Positions 50,627 to 59,115 of a stretch of 64,000 nucleotides of DNA are shown here, piece by piece (positions within the stretch are counted from its first letter, which is position 1; every line of letters begins with the position of its first letter). The notes below the pieces were generated by a model. The model was not told the origin of the DNA. It saw only the letters and a list, made by a program, of their open reading frames with translations, and did not search any database. The stretch comes from UBA1206 sp050953105 (GTDB taxonomy: Bacteria; Bacillota; Clostridia; Oscillospirales; CAG-382): positions 310,001 through 374,000 of the forward strand of contig JBMNMA010000001.1 in assembly GCA_050953105.1 (NCBI GenBank), read 5' to 3'. The translations under genes and the position numbers were made by a program.

Positions 50627-51490
50627 ATGAAGGCTATAAAGAGAAAGGAAAAGGTTGTTTACATACCGGTCAGCGAACTAATCCCCAACCCCAACCAGCC
50701 CCGCAGCTTTTTTGACGACGATTCCCTCAACGCTTTGGCGGAGTCGATAAAAAGATTTGGCATTATCCAACCTTTGACGGTAAAGCGGAGGGATAACGTT
50801 CCCAGAATAAATATAAACGGCCAGTTTGTTACCGGCCCGAGTTATGAAATTATAGCCGGTGAAAGGCGGTGGAGGGCGGCAAAAAAAATAGGCTTGGGAG
50901 AAGTTCCCTGCCTAATTACCGACTGCGATAAGGAAAACATGGCCTACCTTGCTTTTTGTGAAAATATATTCCGGGAGGATTTGACATTTTTCGACATAGC
51001 CTCGGCTTTACAGGACATGCTTATAATGACCCATCAGACACAAACCCAGCTTGCCGAAAGGCTTGCCATCAGCCAGTCGGCAATAGCCAACAAGCTTAGG
51101 CTGTTAAGGCTTACCCCTGCCGAACGGGAGGAAATATTACGGGGAAAGCTTACCGAAAAGCATGCCCGGACATTTATACGCCTTGAGGAAGGGGAAAAGC
51201 GGCGGGACTTTATACGCAAGGCCATTTTGCTTCAATGGTCTGCCCAGGAAACCGACAAAAAAATATCCGCATTTTTAAACTCCCCGGAAGCTAAGACGCA
51301 GAAAACCAAGTTCAGGGGGAGAAAAATAGGGATATTATCTGATATAGGCGTATTTATTAATTCCATTGACAACGCCGTAAGAATGGTGCGTGACGTGGGT
51401 GTAAACGTGGAGCGCAAGGAAGTGGACAAGGGGGATTCGATTGAAATTATCCTCAAGGTTCCCAAATCAAGACAGGCTATGAGCATGTAG
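50627..51490 (+). CDS. ParB/Noc-family CTPase-type DNA-binding protein
   Basis: 287 residues. N-terminal ParB domain: ISELIPNPNQPR-like VSELIPNPNQPRSFF, the CTP/phosphate motif AGERRWRAAK and the ENIFREDLTF box; then a helix-turn-helix (TQTQLAERLAISQSAIANKL). The C-terminal dimer region is basic. The gene is not next to parA, gidA/rsmG or mnm genes, so it resembles the nucleoid-occlusion factor Noc or a second ParB rather than the chromosomal Spo0J; the exact one cannot be fixed here. Its last 24 bases overlap the BrkB-like gene tail to tail. Confidence 0.85.
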   Translation: MKAIKRKEKVVYIPVSELIPNPNQPRSFFDDDSLNALAESIKRFGIIQPLTVKRRDNVPRININGQFVTGPSYEIIAGERRWRAAKKIGLGEVPCLITDCDKENMAYLAFCENIFREDLTFFDIASALQDMLIMTHQTQTQLAERLAISQSAIANKLRLLRLTPAEREEILRGKLTEKHARTFIRLEEGEKRRDFIRKAILLQWSAQETDKKISAFLNSPEAKTQKTKFRGRKIGILSDIGVFINSIDNAVRMVRDVGVNVERKEVDKGDSIEIILKVPKSRQAMSM

Positions 51491-52312
51491 GTTTATAAAA
51501 TAAGAGTTGACAAGCCCGCCCGCCAGGGTTACCGATATACAGGCGTTAAGCCAGAACATTAAAAGCACCGCCGCAGTCAGCGAACCGTAAAGGGAGTTGC
51601 CCGAGGAAACGTAATAATCGATGTATAGCGAATATCCGTAGGAAAGCACCGTCCAGCCAATGCCTGATATTGCCGCCCCGGGAAGTATATGCTTAAAGCG
51701 GTGTCTTTTACCCGGTAGAAATCTATACGCCAAAATAAAAAACAACGTAATTATCGCCAGCACCAGCACCGACCTTACCGCCTTTATGACAAGAGCAAAT
51801 CTGGCTATTCCCGGCACAAGCTTTATAAGAAATCCTATAATGGCGTTGCCGAACACCAGCAATGACAGGGATAAAATTATGGCAAGTATAAAGACTAAGG
51901 TATATAAAACCGAAACAAGGCGGCGCTTTATACCGGCGCTGCCGTCGCTGCCGTAGGCGGATTTAAGCCCTTCTGACAGGGCGTGCATTCCCTTGGAGGC
52001 GGTCCAAAGGGTTAAGATTGCGGTAATCGGAATTACCGCCGCCGCAGAATAGTACCCGGCTTCATGATAGGCTTCGGCAAGCACATTTCCCAACAGGCCG
52101 GGGAGTAAATCCATAGCTTTTGAGGTAAGCGAAGCGTTCCCTTTCGGGAACGCTTTTATTATTACGAACATAAGTGCGCAAAAGGGGAGCAGGGACACAA
52201 ACATATAATAGGCGGCCTGGGCCGAGTAGACGGCCAGCCTGCGGTCTGACCAGACGTCAAGAAACTTTTTGACCGTCCTCCACACCGCTTTGATAATTTT
52301 CACCATCCGCAT
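51467..52312 (-). CDS. YihY/BrkB-family inner membrane protein
   Basis: 281 residues, six membrane helices, with the YihY pattern: SAQAAYYMFVSLLPFCALMF near the N-terminus, LTLWTASKGMHALSEGL, LPGKRHRFKHILPGAAISG and YGSLTAAVLLMFWLNA. Role not established despite the older RNase BN name. The start (ATG 52312 or 52306, AAAAGG site) lies about 50 bases inside the P-type ATPase gene upstream, so the two are coupled. Confidence 0.9.
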   Translation of the reverse strand: MRMVKIIKAVWRTVKKFLDVWSDRRLAVYSAQAAYYMFVSLLPFCALMFVIIKAFPKGNASLTSKAMDLLPGLLGNVLAEAYHEAGYYSAAAVIPITAILTLWTASKGMHALSEGLKSAYGSDGSAGIKRRLVSVLYTLVFILAIILSLSLLVFGNAIIGFLIKLVPGIARFALVIKAVRSVLVLAIITLFFILAYRFLPGKRHRFKHILPGAAISGIGWTVLSYGYSLYIDYYVSSGNSLYGSLTAAVLLMFWLNACISVTLAGGLVNSYFINLHAHSLS

Positions 52313-54731
52313 CAGTCCTTTTGGGGGCTTTTTTGCCGTACAATATACGCCTGGATATACGGGTAAGAACATACATGATAATTCCCGAAAGCAGGCAGAT
52401 AAGTAACGTGACAATAATCGATTTTACCGAAAGGTCGGCAATTTCGAAAAAGTTCTTTAAAAGCACAACCCCGCCGATAAACAGCGCCGCCACCACCCCG
52501 ATAAGGGCTTTACCCAGCAGGTTGGGGGGATAGCAGATGGCAATAAGCACAAGAAAGGAAATGAATCCGGTTATAAACAGCACCATTGTGGGGATGTGTT
52601 GGGGATTGATATATACCGCCGCCCAGGAAAGCCAGCCGACGCTTTCGACTTTTGAGGCTATGGTGTTCAGACAGGCGGTTAATGTTGCTGCTGTAGTTAT
52701 GGTTATGCCGCCGGGGAGGGCTCTTAGCATAACATTCCCGAAAAAGGAGCCTTTTATACGGTCCTTGTTGGGTTCAAGGGCTAAAACCACCGAGGGGAAG
52801 CCTATGCAGGCAAAGGCAATTAGGGACTGCTGAATGGGCTGGAAGGGATAGGGCTTATGTAACAGCAGGAACAAAAAGGCCATAAGGGTGGCATAAACGG
52901 TTTTAACAAGGAAAAAGGATGCCGAACGCTGAATGTTGTTTATGGATCTCCGCCCTTCGGCAATAACCGCCGGCAGACAGGAAAAGTCAGACCTTAACAG
53001 CACCAGGGTAGAAACGTTTCTTGCCGCATCGGTGCCCGATCCCATGGCCACCGAACAGTCGGCCTCTTTCATGGCGAGGACGTCGTTCACCCCGTCCCCC
53101 GTCATGGCCACGGTATGCTTTTTCTTTTTTAGCGCCAGCACCAGTATCTTCTTCTGGAAAGGGGTAACCCTGCCGAAAACGGTGTATTCCTCCGCCGCTT
53201 TTCTCAGCTCTTTTTCATCCTTAACTTTTGAGCAGTCAAGATATTTGTCGGCATCCGGAACACCCACCGTACGGGCAATGGCAGCAACGGTAACGGGGTT
53301 GTCCCCGGATATTATTTTAACCTTGACATCCTGTTCTGTAAGATAACGGATAAGGTCGGGGGCTTCTTTTCTTATTTTATCCCGTAACAACACCAGAGCC
53401 GCCGGCTTGAGATTTGAAGGCAGCATACCGGTGTCCATGCCGCTTTGCGAGGTGCAAAGCAAAAGCACCCGGTAATCGTCTGAGTATTTTTCAACCTCCC
53501 GCAAAACAAAGGCGTTGTCCGGCATAATATATTCCGCCGCGCCTATAACCACGCTGCCTAATCTGTCAATTACAACGCCCGACCATTTGGTTTTTGATGA
53601 AAAGGGTATTTTTTTGGTTATATTAACTGTCGGTTGATACGGATAGGCCTCTCGTATGGCCTCCATGGTGGCATTGTCCCCCTTTAGGGCATGGGCAAGG
53701 GCGGCAAGCAGACCTTCGCAGTCGGCATCTTTGTCTATAACCGCCAGCTTTTCAACGGTAAGGCAGCCTTCGGTGAGGGTGCCGGTTTTGTCAAGGCAGA
53801 CCACGTCCACCCGGGCAAGCATCTCCACGCTATATAAATCCTTGACAAGGACGTTTTTCCTTGAAAGGCGGACTACCGACAACGCAAGGGCTGTGGAGGT
53901 TAGGAGCATTAATCCCTGGGGTATCATGCCGATTAAGGCGGCGGAGGTGTTTACCACCGCACTTTGCAGGGAATCTTGTATTTTTAGCTGGTCCATGAAC
54001 AAAAATATACCAAGGGGGAATATTATAACCGACAGCACGGTTATAACCCGCTTTAATGAGGTCAGCAGCACGCTTTTTGCGGCCTTAATTGCCTTGGCGG
54101 ATTTGGAAATGGTGGAAATATAGGATTGGTCGGCGATTTTATCTGCCATGGCAAGGCAGGAACCGCTGGAAATAAAGGAGCCGGCAAAAAGGGTGTAACC
54201 CTTTGTTTTGAAAACGGCATCGCTCTCGCCGGTAACAAAGGATTCGTTGGCTTCGCATTCTCCAGAAATGACAATACAGTCCACCTTTACCTGGTCCCCG
54301 GCTTTAAGAGAAATTACGTCATCAAGGACAATATCACCGTCGTCGATTTTAACCTCCACGTCGTCACGGATAACCACACACGGTGAACGGGAAAGGAAGG
54401 AAAGCTTGTCCACCGCCTTTTTTGCCCTTATTTCCTGAATAATGCCTATAAGGACGTTGGCGGTAATAACAAACATGAAGGTGAGGTTTTTATATGACCC
54501 CACAAATAAAAGAGCAAAGAAAATTATTATATTTACAAGGTTAAAAAGGGTAAGCAGGTGCCCTAAAATAATTTTCGGAACGCTCTTTGTTTTTACTTGA
54601 GAGCTGTAGTTGACATAACCTTCGGTTTTTCGACTTTCGACCTGACTTGAGGTCAGTCCGGTTGCGGGTGATGGATTATAACGGATGGCTTTATCAAAGT
54701 CTACTTTTTTCTTCTTTTTTTCGTCTACCAT
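52257..54731 (-). CDS. Cation-translocating P-type ATPase (CtpE-like)
   Basis: 824 residues with all catalytic motifs: TGES in SFVTGESDAVF, the phosphorylation site CLDKTGTLTEG, SGDNPVT, and GDGVNDVLAMKEAD. Ten membrane helices. The PQGLMLLTSTALALSVVRLS block before the phosphorylation site resembles the CtpE/calcium-type subgroup. Substrate probably Ca2+ or another divalent cation (inference). Useful contrast with the dead homologue at 15336-18086. GGGGA precedes the ATG. Confidence 0.93.
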   Translation of the reverse strand: MVDEKKKKKVDFDKAIRYNPSPATGLTSSQVESRKTEGYVNYSSQVKTKSVPKIILGHLLTLFNLVNIIIFFALLFVGSYKNLTFMFVITANVLIGIIQEIRAKKAVDKLSFLSRSPCVVIRDDVEVKIDDGDIVLDDVISLKAGDQVKVDCIVISGECEANESFVTGESDAVFKTKGYTLFAGSFISSGSCLAMADKIADQSYISTISKSAKAIKAAKSVLLTSLKRVITVLSVIIFPLGIFLFMDQLKIQDSLQSAVVNTSAALIGMIPQGLMLLTSTALALSVVRLSRKNVLVKDLYSVEMLARVDVVCLDKTGTLTEGCLTVEKLAVIDKDADCEGLLAALAHALKGDNATMEAIREAYPYQPTVNITKKIPFSSKTKWSGVVIDRLGSVVIGAAEYIMPDNAFVLREVEKYSDDYRVLLLCTSQSGMDTGMLPSNLKPAALVLLRDKIRKEAPDLIRYLTEQDVKVKIISGDNPVTVAAIARTVGVPDADKYLDCSKVKDEKELRKAAEEYTVFGRVTPFQKKILVLALKKKKHTVAMTGDGVNDVLAMKEADCSVAMGSGTDAARNVSTLVLLRSDFSCLPAVIAEGRRSINNIQRSASFFLVKTVYATLMAFLFLLLHKPYPFQPIQQSLIAFACIGFPSVVLALEPNKDRIKGSFFGNVMLRALPGGITITTAATLTACLNTIASKVESVGWLSWAAVYINPQHIPTMVLFITGFISFLVLIAICYPPNLLGKALIGVVAALFIGGVVLLKNFFEIADLSVKSIIVTLLICLLSGIIMYVLTRISRRILYGKKAPKRTDADGENYQSGVEDGQKVS

Positions 54732-54886
54732 TATGCTGTCCCCGGTGATATAAAATTTAGTTTACCAATTATAGCATGAAATGGGTTTACATGCAATATT
54801 AAAATATCTCTTTAATTTAAAGCCCTGTCCGGCATAATGAATAAAGGATTTATAATTTAATTATCCGAAAATATTACAATATACCG

Positions 54887-54915
54887 TTGACAAATGGTTT
54901 TGCATGTTATAAAAT
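54887..54915 (+). promoter_or_regulatory. guaB promoter
   Basis: TTGACA (54887-54892), 17-base spacer, TAAAAT (54910-54915), 41 bases before the start. I see no purine or PRPP riboswitch in the short leader. Confidence 0.65.
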
Positions 54916-54955
54916 TACCCAAATAAGGATTTGTAAATAAAAGGAGTGTCCGGCA

Positions 54956-56431
54956 ATGCTTGATTATAATGAAAAGTTCGGCAGGGAGGCTATTACCTAC
55001 GACGACGTGCTTCTGGTTCCGGCAGAAAGCAGCGTTACCCCCGACAAGGTGGATTTATCCACCTATTTAACAAAGACCATTAAGCTTTCCATTCCCCTGA
55101 TGACCGCCGCCATGGACACGGTTACCGAAAGCCGCATGGCGATAGCCATCGCCCGGGAGGGTGGCATAGGCATTATCCACAAGAACATGACAATTGAAGA
55201 CCAAAGCGACAATGTTATGCGGGTAAAGCGAAGCGAAAGCGGGGTTATAAACGAACCCTTTTACCTTTCAAAGGATAACTATGTTTATGAAGCCGATGCT
55301 TTAATGGGAAAATACCGTATATCCGGCGTTCCTATCTGCGACGAGGACAGGCATCTTGTCGGTATTCTCACTAACCGGGACTTACGGTTTTTAAGCGACT
55401 TCAATATTAAAATCGACGAGGTTATGACAAAGGAAAACCTTGTCACCGCTCCGGTAGGGACAACCCTTGAGGAAGCAAAGGAAATATTACGCAAAAGAAA
55501 AATTGAAAAGCTCCCCCTTATAGACAAAGACGGAAGGCTGGGGGGACTGATTACCATAAAGGACATTGAAAAAGCCGTCAAATACCCCAACGCCGCCAAA
55601 GATTCCCAGGGCAGACTGCTTTGCGGCGCGGCCATAGGCGTTACAAACGACATGATTGAACGGGCAGCGGCTCTCCTTGATGCCGGCGCAGACGTGCTTG
55701 TTCTCGACTCGGCCCACGGACACTCCACCAATATAATAAGTGGCGCCAGAAAGATTAAATCCGCCTTCCCGTCCTGCCAGCTTATAGTTGGTAACATTGC
55801 CACCGCAGAGGCGGCAAGGGCATTAATAGACGCCGGCGCCGACTGCCTTAAAGTTGGTATAGGCCCCGGTTCAATCTGCACCACCCGTGTGGTAGCAGGC
55901 ATAGGCGTGCCCCAGATTACCGCCATATTCGACGTTGCATCGGTGGCCGAAAAGGAAGGCATACCCATTATTGCCGACGGCGGTATAAAATACTCCGGTG
56001 ACATTGTAAAAGCCATAGCCGCCGGCGCAGATGCAGTAATGGTTGGCTCAATCGTGGCAGGCTGTGCCGAAGCTCCGGGTGAGCTGGAAATCTTCCAGGG
56101 CAGACAGTTCAAGACCTACCGTGGCATGGGCTCCCTTTCTGCCATGCAAAAAGGTTCCAAAGACAGGTATTTCCAGACAGGAACCAAAAAGCTGGTTCCT
56201 GAAGGGGTGGAAGGCAGGGTTCCCTACCGTGGAGAGCTTTCCGAAACCGTGTTCCAGCTGATGGGCGGTCTGCGGTCTGGCATGGGCTACTGCGGTGCGC
56301 CTACGGTAAAAGCGCTTAAGGGTGCCAAATTTGTCCGCATAACCAATGCCGGACTTAAGGAATCCCACCCCCACGACGTATTTATTACCAAGGAGGCTCC
56401 CAACTACTCCTTTGACCCCGATCATATGTAA
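54956..56431 (+). CDS. guaB: Inosine-5'-monophosphate dehydrogenase
   Basis: 491 residues. Oxidises IMP to XMP, the committed step to GMP. TIM barrel with an inserted CBS pair (about 95-205; ISGVPICDED, IEKLPLIDKDGRLGGLITIK), the Cys loop GIGPGSICTTRVVAG (catalytic Cys), GADAVMVGS and the flap YRGMGSLSAMQKGSKDRYF. The ATG follows AAAGGAG. asnA follows after 27 bases. Confidence 0.97.
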   Translation: MLDYNEKFGREAITYDDVLLVPAESSVTPDKVDLSTYLTKTIKLSIPLMTAAMDTVTESRMAIAIAREGGIGIIHKNMTIEDQSDNVMRVKRSESGVINEPFYLSKDNYVYEADALMGKYRISGVPICDEDRHLVGILTNRDLRFLSDFNIKIDEVMTKENLVTAPVGTTLEEAKEILRKRKIEKLPLIDKDGRLGGLITIKDIEKAVKYPNAAKDSQGRLLCGAAIGVTNDMIERAAALLDAGADVLVLDSAHGHSTNIISGARKIKSAFPSCQLIVGNIATAEAARALIDAGADCLKVGIGPGSICTTRVVAGIGVPQITAIFDVASVAEKEGIPIIADGGIKYSGDIVKAIAAGADAVMVGSIVAGCAEAPGELEIFQGRQFKTYRGMGSLSAMQKGSKDRYFQTGTKKLVPEGVEGRVPYRGELSETVFQLMGGLRSGMGYCGAPTVKALKGAKFVRITNAGLKESHPHDVFITKEAPNYSFDPDHM

Positions 56432-56458
56432 ACAAATCAATAAATAAAAGGGTGTTTT

Positions 56459-57466
56459 ATGAGCAGCTTTATCGTGCCGACAAACTATAAGTCCCCCCTT
56501 AATCTGTATGAAACCCAGTCCGCCATAGGCGTTATGAAGGATATTTTTGCAAAGCATCTCTGCAATGCCTTAAACCTTAAACGGGTTTCGGCGCCGTTGT
56601 TTGTGGAACCTTCCACCGGATTGAACGACGACTTAAACGGTGTCGAACGCCCGGTAACCTTCGATATCCCCGACGCATCCATTGACGCCCAGGTGGTTCA
56701 TTCTCTGGCCAAATGGAAACGGCTTGCCCTTTACCGTTACGGCTTCAAACCAGGGGAGGGGCTTTATACCGACATGAACGCCATCCGCCGGGACGAAAAG
56801 CTGGACAACACCCATTCGGTGTATGTGGACCAGTGGGACTGGGAAAAGGTTATAACCGCAGATAACAGAAACACCGCCTACCTTTGGCAGACGGTGGAGC
56901 TGATTGTGGGGGCAATCTGCGACACCCTTAGGGACTTGAAAGAACTGTTCCCCACCATAGACGTAAACCTTGAAAGAAAGGTTACCTTTGTTACATCCCA
57001 GGAGCTTGAGGATAAATATCCCCATCTGTCCCCGGAGGAACGGGAAAACATGGCGGCAAAGGAATATAAAACAATCTTTGTTACCGGCATCGGGGGAAAG
57101 CTTAAAAGCGGTATTCCCCACGGCAGCAGAGCCCCCGACTACGACGACTGGGATTTAAACGGTGATATTATTTTTTGGAACGACATTCTTGGCTGCGCTT
57201 TTGAAATTTCATCAATGGGAATAAGGGTTGACTCGGTTTCAATGGAAAAGCAGCTAACCTTATCAGGAAAAACCGAAAGGAAAAAACGAATGTTCCACCG
57301 CATGGTGCTTGACGGCACCCTGCCCCTTACCATAGGCGGAGGCATTGGTCAGTCAAGGCTGTCCATGCTCCTTTTGGGAAAAGCCCATATAGGCGAAGTT
57401 CAAAGCTCGGTATGGGACAAAGAAACGCTATTAACCGCCGAAAAAGCCGGAATAGTGATTTTATAA
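56459..57466 (+). CDS. asnA: Aspartate-ammonia ligase (asparagine synthetase A)
   Basis: 335 residues. Class II tRNA-synthetase-like fold making Asn from Asp, ATP and ammonia. Typical blocks: APLFVEPSTGLNDDLNG, YTDMNAIRRDE, VYVDQWDWEKVI, HGSRAPDYDDW and TIGGGIGQSRLSMLLL. Co-transcribed with guaB by position; ends at a strong terminator. Confidence 0.97.
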   Translation: MSSFIVPTNYKSPLNLYETQSAIGVMKDIFAKHLCNALNLKRVSAPLFVEPSTGLNDDLNGVERPVTFDIPDASIDAQVVHSLAKWKRLALYRYGFKPGEGLYTDMNAIRRDEKLDNTHSVYVDQWDWEKVITADNRNTAYLWQTVELIVGAICDTLRDLKELFPTIDVNLERKVTFVTSQELEDKYPHLSPEERENMAAKEYKTIFVTGIGGKLKSGIPHGSRAPDYDDWDLNGDIIFWNDILGCAFEISSMGIRVDSVSMEKQLTLSGKTERKKRMFHRMVLDGTLPLTIGGGIGQSRLSMLLLGKAHIGEVQSSVWDKETLLTAEKAGIVIL

Positions 57467-57480
57467 GAAATATAAAGCAA

Positions 57481-57515
57481 AAGCCGAAACCCTTATGGGA
57501 TTTCGGCTTTTTTGT
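57481..57515. terminator. Terminator after asnA
   Basis: AAGCCGAAACCC-TTAT-GGG(A)TTTCGGCTT with one bulged A, followed by TTTTTT; also suits the converging MarR gene. Confidence 0.88.
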
Positions 57516-57579
57516 TTAATACTTATGCCGTCATAAAAACCTGGCGGCAAATGCTTGCGGTATGTAAATTAAAGGGGTG

Positions 57580-58023
57580 TCAGCTTTTTTTGTGCTTGGT
57601 CTGCCTGTCGGCAACCGCCTTGCAGAAAACGCAAAGGGAACGATGCAATTCCTTGGATTCATTCTCACCCATGATTTCAAGCACCGAGGCAAGCATTTTA
57701 ACCGTTTCTCCCCTGCGGCGGATGGCTTTTTCTTTACCCTTTTCGGTAATGGCGATAACAGTGCGGCGTTTGTCAAGGTTGTCGGATATTCGCTTTATTT
57801 CACCTTTTTGTTCAAGGTTGTTTAAAACAACCGAAACCCTTGCTGAGGAAATTCCCATTATATCGCTTATCTGCTTCGGGAAAACCGGCCCCTTTGAGGC
57901 AATAAGGTAGTTTAATATAAACACCTCGCCCTTTGTAACCCCGTCAACCTTAAGACGGTAGGCGGGACTTAAGATAATGGAAAGCTTGTCAATAAGTTCT
58001 TCCGCAGTCTGCTTATAGTTCAA
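57580..58023 (-). CDS. MarR-family transcriptional regulator
   Basis: 147 residues from a TTG start (58023) with AAGGAGGG seven bases upstream. Winged helix: PKQISDIMGISSARVSVVLN (recognition helix) and the wing ISDNLDKRRTVIAIT with the conserved Asp-Arg pair. Dimerisation helices at both ends. The tail has two Cys residues (SLCVFCKAV), which could sense oxidation (inference). The promoter-operator directly upstream suggests autorepression. No divergent target gene is adjacent. Confidence 0.9.
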   Translation of the reverse strand: MNYKQTAEELIDKLSIILSPAYRLKVDGVTKGEVFILNYLIASKGPVFPKQISDIMGISSARVSVVLNNLEQKGEIKRISDNLDKRRTVIAITEKGKEKAIRRRGETVKMLASVLEIMGENESKELHRSLCVFCKAVADRQTKHKKS

Positions 58024-58034
58024 GATATCCCTCC

Positions 58035-58082
58035 TTAGCTAACAGCGTTAGCAATTATACCATTAGGTAATAAGGTTGTCAA
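58035..58082 (-). promoter_or_regulatory. Consensus promoter and operator of the MarR gene
   Basis: Minus strand: perfect TTGACA (58082-58077), 17-base spacer, perfect TATAAT (58059-58054). The palindrome GCTAAC-AGC-GTTAGC (58038-58052) follows at once, across the expected transcription start and before the ribosome site. Such placement is typical of MarR autorepression. Confidence 0.75.
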
Positions 58083-58111
58083 TATTAATAAAATTTATTA
58101 ACAAAAATATT

Positions 58112-58132
58112 AAGCCCGCTTAACACGGGCTT
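58112..58132 (-). terminator. Hairpin terminator candidate
   Basis: AAGCCCG/CGGGCTT stem with 7-base loop, just past the stop of the membrane-protein gene; the minus side continues with AATATTTTTG. Confidence 0.65.
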
Positions 58133-58141
58133 TAATAGTTT

Positions 58142-58543
58142 TTATTTTTTAATTAGCTTTCCTGCTCCCTTTGATATTAAAAGGGACGCAATGTAGATTA
58201 CGGTATATAGCAATGTGGCGATAAAAATAAACAATATCTGCTGTCTTGTGTCGTCGCCGGTGTTGGCCATTATCATGGCCGCCACCAAAAAGGCGACATA
58301 CAAAACAACCGCATGGAATATACGCTTTGCCGACGGGGGAAGGCCTGTTTCAAAAATCAGAAAGGATAAACCGAAAACAACCGAAAAGGCAAAGAGGGTT
58401 ACTATATTTTTTAAAAGCAGCGAGTAAACCCCTTCGTCCCCGGCGGTGTTGGATAATCCCAGCGCCAGCCCGAGGGTATATATAAGCACCATAACCGTAA
58501 AAAAGCAGGTGGTGCGGTAAATAACTTTGTATATCTTGTTCAT
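58142..58543 (-). CDS. Four-helix membrane protein of unknown function
   Basis: 133 residues with four membrane segments (about 12-32, 44-64, 76-95, 103-123) and a basic C-terminal tail (SKGAGKLIKK). It resembles the general plan of DUF3021-like proteins, but I see no firm motif. Stands between a MarR gene and a P-loop gene on the same strand. Confidence 0.65.
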   Translation of the reverse strand: MNKIYKVIYRTTCFFTVMVLIYTLGLALGLSNTAGDEGVYSLLLKNIVTLFAFSVVFGLSFLIFETGLPPSAKRIFHAVVLYVAFLVAAMIMANTGDDTRQQILFIFIATLLYTVIYIASLLISKGAGKLIKK

Positions 58544-58584
58544 TTCTTATCCCCGGTTAAACCAAAGTTAACGTAACAAACTTC

Positions 58585-58605
58585 CGTAAGGAGCTTCGCC
58601 TTACG
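58585..58605. repeat. Hairpin between the P-loop and membrane-protein genes
   Basis: CGTAAGG-AGCTTCG-CCTTACG, a perfect 7-base-pair stem extended by an AACT/AGTT pair beyond a small bulge. Likely the terminator of the P-loop gene, with modest T content downstream. Confidence 0.45.
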
Positions 58606-58630
58606 AGTTGGAATTTTATGTTATATTGCC

Positions 58631-59059
58631 CTATTTTTCGGCCATTTCGCCAACCAGAAATCTTTCAAGCCCGCTGGGCAGAGATTCGGTAAAGGCGGAG
58701 GCGGTAACAAGGCAATTTATGTCTCTTTCTTCAAGTATCTTTTCGATTCTGAACATGAATTCACCGAAGGAAGCCATATCCCCGCCGCATATTTTAAGGG
58801 CGGAATCGATGAAAAGGTCGGTAATGTCATAGTTGGCGGCTAAAATTCCGCAAATAAAGCCGTAAAATTCGTCTGCGTCGATTATGCTGTAGCTTTTAGC
58901 GTCTACAAGCCTTACCTGGGGTTTAAGCTGATAAGCCAGTTCCCTACCGTATTCGACACACACCACAAGTCCCTTGGATTCCATGGCGGCTTGGTTGGCA
59001 GCCTCAATTAAGGCTTTAGTTTTACCGGAGCCTTTGGCTTCCGCAATTAACTTTATCAT
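58631..59059 (-). CDS. Small P-loop ATPase-like protein
   Basis: 142 residues. Begins with a Walker A loop (IAEAKGSGKTKALIEAANQA), then VVCVEYGRELAYQL, a central DADEFYGFICGIL, and DLFIDSAL as a candidate Walker B strand. Much shorter than most P-loop proteins: a minimal one-domain NTPase or nucleotide-binding protein. I do not recognise the family. It lies 56 bases downstream of pgi on the same strand. Confidence 0.65.
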   Translation of the reverse strand: MIKLIAEAKGSGKTKALIEAANQAAMESKGLVVCVEYGRELAYQLKPQVRLVDAKSYSIIDADEFYGFICGILAANYDITDLFIDSALKICGGDMASFGEFMFRIEKILEERDINCLVTASAFTESLPSGLERFLVGEMAEK

Positions 59060-59115
59060 GTCGCATCACACTCCCACTATTATTCTACTACTAATTTATT
59101 AAATTTACAAGTCTT

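Noticed and set aside
54780..54955. Riboswitch upstream of guaB
   Set aside because: The promoter lies only about 40 bases before the start, leaving no room for an aptamer; no purine or PRPP motif is visible.
55285..56112. 275-codon minus-strand frame opposite guaB
   Set aside because: Antisense shadow of the highly conserved IMP dehydrogenase barrel.
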